From Devosia lucknowensis (GTDB taxonomy: Bacteria > Pseudomonadota > Alphaproteobacteria > Rhizobiales > Devosiaceae): DNA of 64,000 nt. Under the pieces are notes generated by a model. The model was not told the DNA's origin. It searched no databases and saw only the letters and a list, made by a program, of their open reading frames with translations. The position numbers and the translations under genes are program-made. How positions within the stretch are numbered: the first letter of the stretch is position 1; every line of letters starts with the position of its first letter. This document shows positions 34,346-44,218 of the stretch, one piece after another. The stretch spans positions 248,001-312,000 of the forward strand of contig NZ_FXWK01000001.1 of NCBI RefSeq assembly GCF_900177655.1. Direction: 5' to 3'.

Positions 34346-37300
34346 CTAGCCCGCCTCGCGGAAGCTCTCGGCCGTCGTCAGGTCCACCGATACCAGCTGG
34401 CTGACGCCGCGCTCGGCCATGGTGACGCCGAACAGGCGATCGACCCGGCTCATGGTGATCGGATTGTGCGTGATGACCATGAAGCGCGTATTGGTGCGCT
34501 GGCGCATGCTGTCGAGCAGGTTGCAGAAGCGTTCGACATTGGCGTCGTCGAGCGGCGCATCGACCTCGTCGAGCACGCAGATCGGCGCGGGATTGGTGAG
34601 GAACACCGCAAAGATCAGCGACATGGCGGTGAGTGCCTGTTCGCCGCCTGACAGCAGGGTCATGGTCTGCGGTTTCTTGCCCGGCGGGCGGGCGATGATC
34701 TCGAGCCCGGCTTCAAGCGGATCGTCGCTCTCAACGAATGTCAGTTCGGCGGTGCCACCGCCGAACAGCGTGGTGAACAGCTCCTGGAAATGGGCGTTGA
34801 CCTTGCCGAAGGCTTCGTTGAGCCGGGCGCGTCCCTCGCGATTGAGCGAGGCGATGCCCGCGCGCAGCTTGGCGATGGCTTCGATGATGTCGTCGCGATC
34901 GCGCACCATGGTGTCCAGCTTTTCCTGGACCTCGGCGGCTTCCTTCTCGGCGGAGAGATTGACCCCGCCCAGGCGCTCGCGTTCGGACTTTAGGCGCTCG
35001 AGCTTCTGTTCCATCGCCTGCTCGGCGGGCAGCGCTTCCTCGGCGCGGATGCCGGACGCTTCGAGGGTGCGATGGGCGTGGATGCCCAGCGATTCCTCGG
35101 TTTGCCGTTCGATCTGCTGACGCTGGGCAATGCTGCCCTTGAGCCGCTCCTCGATGCGGGTGAGCTCGATGCGGACACTGTTGAGAGCGTCGCCGGCGCC
35201 CTTGAGGGCCCGATCCGCGTCGCGCCAGGCGCTCTGGGCGGACTGCAGGTGATCGCCGGCCTGCTGATGCTCGACCTTGGCGGTCGCGATCTGGTGGTCG
35301 AGCTGGGCCTTGCGGCCGGCAAAACCGTCGGGCGCCTCGGCGATGCCGGCGAGCTGGGCCTCGACATCAGCCATGCGCTGGTCGAGCGTCGCCAGCTGCC
35401 CCTGCGCGCCGTCGCGACGCCGTTGCCAGGAGGCGCTGTCGCGGCCGAGCTGGTCGAGACGTGCGGTTCGCATGCGGGCCGCCGTTTCGATAGTGCCCAG
35501 TCTGAGGCGCGCCTGGTCGGCCTTGTCGCGCAGTTCTGCGAGGCCCTGCCGGGCCCGGTCGGCCGCGGCGGCGAGCTGGGTTTCGTCGTCCTTGTCGGTG
35601 ATGCGGGCGGACACCTCGGCCAGCATGGCTTCGGCTTCCACAAGGCTGGCGGCCAGGCGAGCCTGCGCCTCGTCCAGCGTCAGACGACGGGTATTGAGAT
35701 CGCCCATGGCGCGTTGCGCGGCGTCGAGCTCGGTCTGTGCGGTGCCGATCGCGTGCTGCGCCCGGCGCCACAGTTCGCGCGTGGTGCGTTCGTGCTCGCG
35801 GGCGGTGTCGAGGGCCGCCGAACGCGCCTCGACGTCACGCCTCCAGGCATTGCGCTCGCCCTTGGCGCGCAGGATTTCCTCGTCGAGTTCGGCAAGGCGA
35901 TTGCGTTGCGCGAGGCGCTGGGCCGCAGCGCTCGGTGCATCCGCGGCGGCCACGAACCCATCCCAGCGCCAGAGGGCACCGTCCGCTGTCACGAGGCGCT
36001 GGCCGGGCTTCAGGGCCTTCATCAGCGCCGGACCGTCGACCGCATCCACGAGCCCGATCTGGTCGAGGCGGCGCTTCAGCAGCGGCGTGCCGGTGACATG
36101 GCGGCTGAGCGGTTCGGCCCCCTGGGGCAGGGCGGGGTCGTCGTACCCGTCGATGGCCACCGACCAGTGCATGGGGGCGCCCGCATCAGAGGAGGCCTCG
36201 AGATCGTCGCCCAGGGCCGCGCCGAGCGCCGTCTCGTAGCCCGGCTCGACGGTGAGCTCATCCACGACAGCAGGCCAGAGGCTGGCCCCGACATTGAGCA
36301 TCTTGTCCAGGGTCGAGGCCTCGGCCTCGAGGCGGGTCACGAGCGCATCGAGTTCGCCAAGGCGCGGGCGCGCGGTGTCGAGATGGGCCTGGGCGGAGCG
36401 GGCGCTTTCTTCGGCAGCCAGCGCTGCGACCTCAGCGGTGGCGGCAGCAGACTGGGCTGTTTCGAGGGCCGTGCGCCGGGATGCGAGGGTTTCGTCGGCA
36501 TCGAGGGCCGCGATGACGCGCGTGCGTTCGGCGTCGACCTCGGCCAGTTGCTGGGCAAGGCGCGCGCGGCGGGACTGCGCATCGGCAAGGTTGCGCTCGG
36601 CCTGGGCGCGCTGCGCGCGAACCTGCGCAAGGGCGTCGGCAGCCCGGCGGGCCTGTTCGTCTGCTGCGGCCACGGCTGCGCGGGCCGCTTCGGCTTCGGC
36701 GCGCGCAGCATCGAATTGCGCCTGCGACGCCTGCTGTTCACCCGCCAGCTGGGACTGCTCGATCTGGTAGGTGGCCAGCGTCGCGTCGGCCTCGCCAACC
36801 AGATCGCGCTCGCGCGAGCCGTCGGCAGCGATCTGGCGGAGGCGATCTTCGAGCTCGCCGCGGCGCTGGCTGATGCGGCGGGCTTCGTCGGCCAGCTGTT
36901 CGGCAAGGATCGTGTAGCGCTGCAGCACCGCGCCGGTCACGGCCTCGCGTTCGCGCAGCGGGTTGAGGGCGGCTTCGGCGGTTTCGAGTGCCTTCTGCGC
37001 GGCCAGCTCGGTATGGGTCGCGTCGGCCAGTTGCCGGATGAGGACGGCCTGCGCCGCCTCGTTTTCCTTCTCGGCGACGCGCGCGGCAACCCAGCGGATA
37101 TGAAAAAGCGTCGCCTCGGCGCGACGGATGTCGCCGGACAGGCCACGGTAGCGGATGGCAAGGCGCGCCTGACGCTTGAGGGTTTCGAGCTGGCTTTCGA
37201 CCTGGGCGATGACGTCGTCGACGCGTTCGAGATTGCCTTCGGCAGCGCGCAGCCGCAGTTCGGCCTCGTGGCGGCGAGAGTGGAGACCCGAAATGCCCGC

Positions 37301-37801
37301 GGCTTCTTCGAGGAGGGCCCTGCGCGCGGTCGGCTTGGCGGCGATCAGTTCACCGATCTGCCCCTGGCGCACCATGGCCGGGGAATGCGCCCCGGTGGAG
37401 GCATCGGCGAACAGCAGCTGCACGTCGCGGGCGCGCACTTCCTTGCCGTTGACGCGGTAGACCGAACCTGCCTCGCGCTCGATGCGGCGCGTGACTTCCA
37501 GCACATCGGCCGTATTGAGGGCGGCAGGCGCGGTGCGATCGGAATTGTCGAGGACGAGGGTGACTTCGGCGGTATTGCGCGCCGGGCGGTTGCCGGAGCC
37601 CGAGAAGATGACGTCGTCCATGCCGGAGGCGCGCATCGCCTTGTACGAGCTTTCGCCCATGACCCAGCGCATGGCCTCGACCAGATTGGACTTGCCGCAG
37701 CCATTGGGCCCGACAATGCCGGTGAGGCCGGGCTCCATGACGAGCACGGTCTCATCGGAAAAGGATTTGAAGCCGTGAAGCTTGAGGCGGGAGAACTTCA
37801 T
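34346..37801 (-). CDS. smc: Chromosome segregation protein SMC
   Basis: 1151 residues from the ATG at 37801 (GGGGGA just upstream); a GTG four codons earlier is possible. The N-terminal Walker A is GIVGPNGCGKSNL (about residues 29-41). Two long coiled-coil arms flank a hinge around residues 510-640. The C-terminal ABC signature LLSGGEQALTAMSLIFAVF and Walker B PICVLDEVDAPLDDANV complete the ATPase head. It compacts and resolves sister chromosomes with ScpA and ScpB, encoded elsewhere. It lies downstream of dsbA in the conserved mutY-dciA-dsbA-smc neighbourhood. Confidence 0.97.
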   Translation of the reverse strand: MKFSRLKLHGFKSFSDETVLVMEPGLTGIVGPNGCGKSNLVEAMRWVMGESSYKAMRASGMDDVIFSGSGNRPARNTAEVTLVLDNSDRTAPAALNTADVLEVTRRIEREAGSVYRVNGKEVRARDVQLLFADASTGAHSPAMVRQGQIGELIAAKPTARRALLEEAAGISGLHSRRHEAELRLRAAEGNLERVDDVIAQVESQLETLKRQARLAIRYRGLSGDIRRAEATLFHIRWVAARVAEKENEAAQAVLIRQLADATHTELAAQKALETAEAALNPLREREAVTGAVLQRYTILAEQLADEARRISQRRGELEDRLRQIAADGSRERDLVGEADATLATYQIEQSQLAGEQQASQAQFDAARAEAEAARAAVAAADEQARRAADALAQVRAQRAQAERNLADAQSRRARLAQQLAEVDAERTRVIAALDADETLASRRTALETAQSAAATAEVAALAAEESARSAQAHLDTARPRLGELDALVTRLEAEASTLDKMLNVGASLWPAVVDELTVEPGYETALGAALGDDLEASSDAGAPMHWSVAIDGYDDPALPQGAEPLSRHVTGTPLLKRRLDQIGLVDAVDGPALMKALKPGQRLVTADGALWRWDGFVAAADAPSAAAQRLAQRNRLAELDEEILRAKGERNAWRRDVEARSAALDTAREHERTTRELWRRAQHAIGTAQTELDAAQRAMGDLNTRRLTLDEAQARLAASLVEAEAMLAEVSARITDKDDETQLAAAADRARQGLAELRDKADQARLRLGTIETAARMRTARLDQLGRDSASWQRRRDGAQGQLATLDQRMADVEAQLAGIAEAPDGFAGRKAQLDHQIATAKVEHQQAGDHLQSAQSAWRDADRALKGAGDALNSVRIELTRIEERLKGSIAQRQQIERQTEESLGIHAHRTLEASGIRAEEALPAEQAMEQKLERLKSERERLGGVNLSAEKEAAEVQEKLDTMVRDRDDIIEAIAKLRAGIASLNREGRARLNEAFGKVNAHFQELFTTLFGGGTAELTFVESDDPLEAGLEIIARPPGKKPQTMTLLSGGEQALTAMSLIFAVFLTNPAPICVLDEVDAPLDDANVERFCNLLDSMRQRTNTRFMVITHNPITMSRVDRLFGVTMAERGVSQLVSVDLTTAESFREAG

Positions 37802-37825
37802 GAGTTCCCCCACCGCAGATCGGCG

Positions 37826-38614
37826 TTAGTTGGCAGGCGAGACTTCGTTGGCCGGAGCCATGCTGTCGACCGGGCTGGTCGCATCGTTTGCCGGAGCCAT
37901 CGCGTCGGCGGCAGGAGCCGCGGCCGGAGCAGTCGACGAAGGCGCGGTGGGAACGAAATCGGCAGGAACGAGCGGATCGATGGCAGCGGCGAGCTGCTCG
38001 AAATCGTAACCGGTCGTGATCTTGTTGCCGTTGACATAGAAGCTCGGCGTTCCCGTCACCCCGAAGTCATCCATGGCCTGGGTGCGCACCGCTTCCATAG
38101 CCTGGAGCAGCTCCTGATTCGTCAAGGCAGCGTTGAAGCTTTCCTGGGTAAAGCCGAGCTGCTGGGCGATGGCGAGGATTTGCGTGCCCGGCGCCGACAT
38201 CCAGTTGTTCTGGGTCGAGAAGTAGGTGGAGAGCACTTCTTCGTAGCGTTCCGGACCGGCAGCCTCGGCCAGCATGAAGATGGCGGCGTCGACTTCGTTG
38301 CGCAGGAACGGGCGCACGATGAACTTGACCTTGCCGGTTTCGATATAATCCGCCTTGAGCTGCGGATAGACCGTGGTGTGGAAGGCCGCGCAGTGCGGGC
38401 AGGTCGGCGATGCGTATTCGATCAGCGTGACCGGCGCATCCATGCTGCCCTCGACCTTGTCGACCATGCCATCGACAAGCGGCATGACCGGCTGGTCGGG
38501 CTGGGCCGTCGCCGCGAAAACCGGCGTTGGCGCAAGCAGGAACGAGCCTCCGCCCACTGTGGCTACGGCGACAGCGGCTCCGGCGATGATGAAGTTTCTG
38601 CGGTTCGTGGTCAA
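37826..38614 (-). CDS. DsbA-like periplasmic thiol-disulfide oxidoreductase with Ala/Pro-rich tail
   Basis: 262 residues starting with TTG (38614), chosen because AGGAG lies eight bases upstream and it gives TTNRRNFIIAGAAVAVATVG, a twin-arginine-like signal. The thioredoxin-fold core has YASPTCPHCAAFH with Cys72 and Cys75, and cis-Pro in VTGTPSFYVNGNKI. The last ~45 residues are low-complexity Ala/Pro/Ser with repeated AxAMAPAN-type units (DAMAPAND, DSMAPANE), unlike core DsbA. It likely oxidises or isomerises envelope proteins. Upstream of smc in the same direction, a conserved rhizobial order. Confidence 0.88.
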   Translation of the reverse strand: MTTNRRNFIIAGAAVAVATVGGGSFLLAPTPVFAATAQPDQPVMPLVDGMVDKVEGSMDAPVTLIEYASPTCPHCAAFHTTVYPQLKADYIETGKVKFIVRPFLRNEVDAAIFMLAEAAGPERYEEVLSTYFSTQNNWMSAPGTQILAIAQQLGFTQESFNAALTNQELLQAMEAVRTQAMDDFGVTGTPSFYVNGNKITTGYDFEQLAAAIDPLVPADFVPTAPSSTAPAAAPAADAMAPANDATSPVDSMAPANEVSPAN

Positions 38615-38702
38615 TTTGGTCTCCTGGACGCTTTCGACGGCGACACTACACATGGGCTTGTGGCGAGCAAGTGCCCTTCGGGTTCACTTGGAGGTGAACA
38701 GT

Positions 38703-39218
38703 CTATTTCGCCTTTTGGGACGATCTGCGCGAGAGCGCCAGCCCGAGGGCATGCAACGCTTCCCGCAGATCATCGTCCTCGACCTTTTCGGTCGCTTTGC
38801 CGACCTTCGCGAGTTCGCTCTGGCTCGGTTGATACGGCTTCTGCACCCTTCGACCTGAACTGGGCGTGAATGGCTCCGCCGACAAACGGACATCATTGAT
38901 CAGAATGTAGCCGAAATACCGGTTCACCGCTGCGGCAATCGCAGGAGCCTCGTGCTGGGCGAAGAGGGCCTGTCCCGGCGCGCAGCGAAGGTACAGCGTT
39001 GCCCCTTCGGCGCTGCGTTCGGAGCGTGGCCAAGTCAGCTTGTCGGGCAGGGTGGTGTCGTCGAACGGCTTGGGTGCGATCAGCCGCCAGTGGGTGATGA
39101 TGTCCCGACCCGCAAAGCCGCGCTTCCTCAGCACCGGATCGAGCGCGCCACTCAGCGCATCCGCCACGGACAGCGTCTTGTTGCGGCGTTTCGGTTGGGG
39201 CAGGTCGTCTTTTGCCAT
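38703..39218 (-). CDS. dciA: DciA family protein (DUF721), replicative helicase loader
   Basis: 171 residues. The DUF721 core spans residues ~15-110: LSGALDPVLRKRGFAGRDIITHWRLIAP, then LTWPRSERSAEGATLYLRCAPGQALFAQHEAP. The C-terminus is a charged, probably flexible tail. DciA is the ancestral loader of the DnaB helicase in bacteria without DnaC/DnaI; that role is known from other species and inferred here. Upstream of dsbA, same strand, and divergent from mutY across a repeat-filled spacer. Confidence 0.88.
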   Translation of the reverse strand: MAKDDLPQPKRRNKTLSVADALSGALDPVLRKRGFAGRDIITHWRLIAPKPFDDTTLPDKLTWPRSERSAEGATLYLRCAPGQALFAQHEAPAIAAAVNRYFGYILINDVRLSAEPFTPSSGRRVQKPYQPSQSELAKVGKATEKVEDDDLREALHALGLALSRRSSQKAK

Positions 39219-39235
39219 AGCGGTGGAGTACTCCC

Positions 39236-39505
39236 GGCATGGTCGGGGGGCAAGGGGGCGAGGGCAGGGTTCGCCACCCTCCCCATTGAGAGGAGAGTAG
39301 CGTCGCTAGACCCGGCAGGGTCGTAGCAGAGCCAGGGAGGGGCGCTGCTTTCACGCAAGAACCGTCCATTCCCATACCCCCAACACCCCCACCTAACCTC
39401 CCCCTGCAGAAGGGGGAGGGACCCATCCAGACTGTCGCGAGAGCGGTGAAGGTCGCAGCTCTTCCCCTCCACCTGTTTCAGGGGGAGGCCGGGTGGGGTG
39501 CCACT
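39236..39505. repeat. Compound G/C-rich palindromic repeat between dciA and mutY
   Basis: The 322-base spacer between the divergent dciA and mutY genes is mainly repeat: a left block with caccctccccattgagagg, then cccccacctaacctcccc, aagggggagggaccc, and a right block cttcccctccacctgtttca with gggggaggccgggtgggg. The palindromic CTCCCC/GGGGAG arms match those at 1760-1945, 44911-44947 and 55238-55281. Frames across it are shadows. Confidence 0.7.
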
Positions 39506-39540
39506 TGTCGCTTATGGGAAGAAGACGCTATCCCTCGGCC

Positions 39541-40599
39541 ATGTCCCTCTCCCACCCGCATCCAATAGATTCGCCCGCAGTGCTCGCGTGGTACGACCGC
39601 CATGCCCGCGACCTGCCGTGGCGGGTGTCGCCGCAGGACCGGCGCGATGGTGTTCGGCCCGACCCTTACCGCGTCTGGCTGAGCGAAGTGATGCTGCAAC
39701 AAACCACCGTTGCCGCGGTGAAGGCCTACTTCCTGCGCTTCACCAGCCTGTGGCCAACGGTAGCGAACCTGGCTGCCGCGCCGCTCGATGCGGTGCTGCG
39801 CGAATGGGCGGGCCTGGGTTACTACGCGCGGGCCCGAAATCTGCATGCGTGCGCACAAGCGGTGGTCGGCGACCACGGCGGCGTGTTTCCCGATACCGCG
39901 GCGGGCCTCCAGACCCTGCCGGGTATCGGCGCCTATACCAGCGCGGCCATTGCTGCGATCTGTTTTGACGAGCGCGTCGCGGTGCTCGATGGCAATCTCG
40001 ATCGCGTGCTGGCGCGCTACTACGCGCTCGACGTTCCCGTGCGCGAGGCCAAGGACGAATTGCGCGGCGCGCTGCAACTGGCTGTGCCCGTGAGGGCCGG
40101 GGATTTTGCCCAGGCCATGATGGATCTGGGCGCCACGATCTGTGCGCCAAGGGCAGCGATGTGCCTCGTCTGCCCGCTGCATGATGGCTGCGAGGCCAGG
40201 GCCGAAGGCGAGCCGACGCGCTATCCGATCAAGCCGGTCAAGGCCGAACGGCCCGTGCGCCGGGGACATGCCTTCGTCATGCGCGACGCATCGGGCGACG
40301 TTTATCTTCAAAGCCGTCCGGCCAAGGGCCTGCTGGCGGGAATGACCGAAGTGCCGACATCGGATTGGACGGCAGAGCCGGGGGAGCCGGATTTCCCAGT
40401 GACAGCCGCGTGGCAACGTCACGGCGAGGTCGTGCACATCTTCACCCATTTCCGCCTGGAGCTGGAGGTGTGGTCGGCAGTGGTGCCGCCGGACGGGCTC
40501 GTCAACGGATGGTGGTCTTCACCCGACGCGCTCGCGGGCGAGGCCCTGCCGACATTGTTCCGCAAGGTGCTCAATCTGGCCGGGCTGGACCAGGCCTGA
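39541..40599 (+). CDS. mutY: A/G-specific adenine DNA glycosylase
   Basis: 352 residues. Removes adenine mispaired with 8-oxoguanine. LPWRVS, then EVMLQQTTVAAV, the helix-hairpin-helix LPGIGAYTSAAIAA and VLDGNLDRV with the catalytic Asp are all present. The 4Fe-4S cluster cysteines occur as C-x6-C-x2-C-x5-C in CAPRAAMCLVCPLHDGC. The C-terminal NUDIX-like domain, which reads 8-oxoG, covers the last ~120 residues. I chose the ATG at 39541; upstream in-frame starts lie in repeat DNA. Confidence 0.95.
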   Translation: MSLSHPHPIDSPAVLAWYDRHARDLPWRVSPQDRRDGVRPDPYRVWLSEVMLQQTTVAAVKAYFLRFTSLWPTVANLAAAPLDAVLREWAGLGYYARARNLHACAQAVVGDHGGVFPDTAAGLQTLPGIGAYTSAAIAAICFDERVAVLDGNLDRVLARYYALDVPVREAKDELRGALQLAVPVRAGDFAQAMMDLGATICAPRAAMCLVCPLHDGCEARAEGEPTRYPIKPVKAERPVRRGHAFVMRDASGDVYLQSRPAKGLLAGMTEVPTSDWTAEPGEPDFPVTAAWQRHGEVVHIFTHFRLELEVWSAVVPPDGLVNGWWSSPDALAGEALPTLFRKVLNLAGLDQA

Positions 40600-40602
40600 C
40601 GT

Positions 40603-40974
40603 TCAATAGACGAAGGTGCAGATGACTTCGACGACCTGCTCATCGGTGGCGAGAGACGCCTGATAGGCGAAGAGCTCTTCGTTGTAGAGGCCCATGAGGT
40701 AAAACGAACCCGGCGCAATGTGCTCGGAAAACTCGTTGCCGAAAATGACCTGTCCTGCGCCCAGGATCTGCAGGGGAACCGTTTCCTCGACCGTAGCCGT
40801 GTCCGGGTCAAGCCAGCCATAGCTGGGGCCGCTGCCGACGCGAAGTGTGCCGTGATAGGTGTCCGGTCCGTCCATGTCCGACAGGCATTCGAAATCGCCT
40901 TCGGCAAAAAAGCTGTCCTGGGCGAAAACCATCGTGGTCGACAGGAGAAGTATGGCGAGCGACAGGCGGATCAT
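40603..40974 (-). CDS. Small secreted protein of unknown function
   Basis: 123 residues from the ATG at 40974 (AGGAGG five bases upstream). A signal peptide, MIRLSLAILLLSTTMVFAQ, is followed by an acidic mature protein with two cysteines (DFECLSDMDG near the start and EVICTFVY at the end) that could form a disulfide. No known family seen. Convergent with mutY with only three bases between stop codons, and in the same direction as ccrM further upstream is not implied: ccrM ends in its own terminator. Confidence 0.75.
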   Translation of the reverse strand: MIRLSLAILLLSTTMVFAQDSFFAEGDFECLSDMDGPDTYHGTLRVGSGPSYGWLDPDTATVEETVPLQILGAGQVIFGNEFSEHIAPGSFYLMGLYNEELFAYQASLATDEQVVEVICTFVY

Positions 40975-41109
40975 CTTGGCCTCCTGCGCATATACTGCCC
41001 GCAAATAAGTATGGCGGCTAGTGGTCCGACCTGGTCTCGTGTGCCTGGAGCAGCCGGTATCGAATGCCGACCTTGATGTGATGTGCATGAGCGGGGGGTG
41101 CAGACAAAC

Positions 41110-41138
41110 AAAAAGGCCGCCGGGGCAAACCGGCGGCC
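41110..41138 (-). terminator. Rho-independent terminator after ccrM
   Basis: On the - strand, ggccgccgg...ccggcggcc forms a nine-pair stem with a six-base loop, followed by TTTTT, about 35 bases beyond the ccrM stop. Confidence 0.85.
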
Positions 41139-41173
41139 AGTTTTAGAGCCTGAAGAATGATTGGAGGTCAGGA

Positions 41174-42335
<1,162 letters not shown>

Positions 42336-42342
42336 CAAGACC

Positions 42343-42348
42343 GTTATA
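42343..42348 (-). promoter_or_regulatory. Possible -10 element of ccrM
   Basis: TATAAC on the - strand, with no good -35 hexamer at 17 bases upstream, as expected of an activator-dependent (CtrA-type) promoter. Confidence 0.35.
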
Positions 42349-42381
42349 GAGCGTTGAGGTTAATGGAGCGTTCGCAAGGGG

Positions 42382-42396
42382 TTAGCGAGGGGTTAA
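42382..42396. promoter_or_regulatory. CtrA-like box upstream of ccrM
   Basis: TTAG-cgagggg-TTAA, seven of eight positions of the TTAA-N7-TTAA consensus. It is placed about 33 bases upstream of the TATAAC element and overlaps the rnhB stop codon. Confidence 0.5.
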
Positions 42397-43082
42397 TCAA
42401 CCATCGCGACAACTGTCCGGCGCACAAGCAGTGCGGCGACCGGCGCAAATTCCTCGCGGTGGTGGCGGCACGGACCATGCAGATCGAGCGCCGCGAGGTG
42501 GGCCGCCGTCGAATAGCCCTTGTGTCCGGAAAAACCGAAATGCGGGGCGTCGCAATCCATGATGGCGCACATGCGGTCGCGCATCACCTTGGCGACGATG
42601 GAAGCCGCCGCGATCGAAACGCTGCGTCCATCGCCACCGATGAGCGCGAGCCCCGGGCAGGGCAGGCCCGGCGGCACGTCGCGGCCATCGACCAGAACCC
42701 GATCCACCGGGCGGGGCAGGGCCCGAACGGCGCGCGCCATGGCTGCCAGCGTCGCGCCGCGGATATTGAGGGCAACAATTTCGCTGGGCGGCGCGGAGAC
42801 GACTGCGACTTCGGCGCTGGCCATGATCGCCTCGAACAGTTCCTCGCGGCGCTCGGCGGTGAGCTTCTTGGAATCGTTGAGGCCGGCGGGGATATTGTCG
42901 GGGTCGAGGCGGACCGCGGAGACGACGACCGGGCCGGCGAGGGGGCCGCGTCCCGCTTCGTCGACCCCGGCGACCAGCCGGGCGCCGCGCGCCAGCAGCA
43001 TTTCCTCGTGGCTGAAGTCCGGGAAGCCGGCTTCGGGGGAGAAGAGCTCTGCGGTCGGTGCGGGCTTGGGCTTGCGTGCCAT
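42393..43082 (-). CDS. rnhB: Ribonuclease HII
   Basis: 229 residues from the ATG at 43082. Cleaves RNA, including single ribonucleotides, in RNA-DNA hybrids. The active site starts VAGVDEAGRGPLAGPVVVSAV with the DE pair; a further Asp lies in VLVDGRDVPP and another in KVMRDRMCAIMD. The frame runs open into the upstream DUF4180 gene but the ATG gives the right length (~220). It lies two bases after that gene and its terminus abuts the ccrM promoter, an order seen in rhizobia. Confidence 0.95.
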   Translation of the reverse strand: MARKPKPAPTAELFSPEAGFPDFSHEEMLLARGARLVAGVDEAGRGPLAGPVVVSAVRLDPDNIPAGLNDSKKLTAERREELFEAIMASAEVAVVSAPPSEIVALNIRGATLAAMARAVRALPRPVDRVLVDGRDVPPGLPCPGLALIGGDGRSVSIAAASIVAKVMRDRMCAIMDCDAPHFGFSGHKGYSTAAHLAALDLHGPCRHHREEFAPVAALLVRRTVVAMVD

Positions 43083-43084
43083 GA

Positions 43085-43450
43085 TCAATCCTTGGGCCGC
43101 AGGGCCGTTTCCAATGCGGCCTCGTCGGTGACGAACAGATGGTGGCCGATGCGGTTGGTCTCGCCCACGAAGTCGCGCAGGGCTTTGCTGGCCGTCATGT
43201 GAGCCGAGATATCGCCAATGATGGCGAGGCGCATCTGATAATTCTGCAGCTTCTGGAAAAAGTGACCAGCCTGTCGCGTCGAAAGATCGAAGAAGCCGGG
43301 CGCGAACCTGGTCGCTGACACGGCGATCATGTCGGCGCCGGTCCCGTAGGTGGCGCCGATGAGGTCGAGAGCGTCCTGTTCGCTGGCAAGGGCCGGGCCC
43401 TCGCCTTCGACAAAAAACACCGTGGTGTCGTTGAAGGATCTCGTGCTCAT
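43085..43450 (-). CDS. DUF4180 domain-containing protein
   Basis: 121 residues from the ATG at 43450. The DUF4180 pattern is clear: a leading VFFVEGEGPALASEQDALDLIGATYG, then FFDLSTRQAGHFFQKLQNYQMRLAIIGD and a SKALRDFVGETNRIGHHLFV end. Function unknown; members are scattered widely in bacteria. Two bases upstream of rnhB, so co-transcribed. The longer frame upstream of the ATG, antisense to the secreted-protein and HAD genes, is not coding. Confidence 0.8.
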   Translation of the reverse strand: MSTRSFNDTTVFFVEGEGPALASEQDALDLIGATYGTGADMIAVSATRFAPGFFDLSTRQAGHFFQKLQNYQMRLAIIGDISAHMTASKALRDFVGETNRIGHHLFVTDEAALETALRPKD

Positions 43451-43573
43451 GACAATCTCCATGCGCATGATCGCCCGCAAGACCGATTTCGGGACAACCC
43501 GCCGCCACTTTTGCGGCTCATGGTGCTCCTGATACAAGAGTCTGGCCGGGGGGCAAAGGCGAGAGAGACTTCC

Positions 43574-44155
43574 ATGCGCTTGGCAACCGGCCTCTGGGCC
43601 CTCGTGCTGTTGACTGCCCCCGCTGCGGCGGAGCCCTTCCATCACCCGTTCGGCGAATGGCGCGAATACCATCGCGACTGGCTGGCCGCCTGTCCGGATG
43701 TCATCAACGAGGACGCCACCGATTTCTATGGCTATTCGTGTTTTGCCAGCACCGGTAGCCAGGAGCTCAACGATGCCAATCTGCCGGCCTACAAGCTGAC
43801 CCTCATCCGCAATCGGCTGGACGGCGATCTCGACCTCGCCATCACCGTGGCGCCTGCGACAGGCGAATACGATCCCGCGCGGCCGATGACATTGCACTTC
43901 GGCGGAACGGCGCCGCTGCAACTGGTGTTGGGCCAGGGCATCGAAACCCGGCACAACACCACCAACCAGTTCTTCATTTCCGATCCGGACCGCCTCGCCT
44001 CGGTGATCGAGACGATGAAGGAGCGGAACGCGGTCAGCCTTAGCGTACCGCTCAAGGGCGTCGAGAGGCCGGTGGAGACGCGCCTGTCGCTGCGCGGCGT
44101 TCTGGCGTCGCTCGACTTCATGAGCGCCTATGCGCGCAAAGTGACGCAGTACTAG
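43574..44155 (+). CDS. Secreted protein of unknown function
   Basis: 193 residues from the ATG at 43574 (GAGAGAG upstream), with a signal peptide MRLATGLWALVLLTAPAAAEP. The mature part starts with FGEWREYHRDWLAACPD and YGYSCFAST, giving two nearby cysteines, and has a general W-x..C layout reminiscent of IalB-like periplasmic proteins, though I cannot claim membership. Divergent from DUF4180 and followed by the HAD gene. Confidence 0.75.
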   Translation: MRLATGLWALVLLTAPAAAEPFHHPFGEWREYHRDWLAACPDVINEDATDFYGYSCFASTGSQELNDANLPAYKLTLIRNRLDGDLDLAITVAPATGEYDPARPMTLHFGGTAPLQLVLGQGIETRHNTTNQFFISDPDRLASVIETMKERNAVSLSVPLKGVERPVETRLSLRGVLASLDFMSAYARKVTQY

Positions 44156-44218
44156 TCCGGTCATTGACGCGGAAACGGGTTTGGTGTGGTTTTCCGGCCC
44201 CATCAGACGGAATTCACC

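Noticed and set aside
35072..38869. 1265-codon open frame antisense to smc and dsbA
   Set aside because: Gly/Arg/Ala/Leu-rich composition from reversed coiled-coil codons; smc and dsbA are firm on the other strand.
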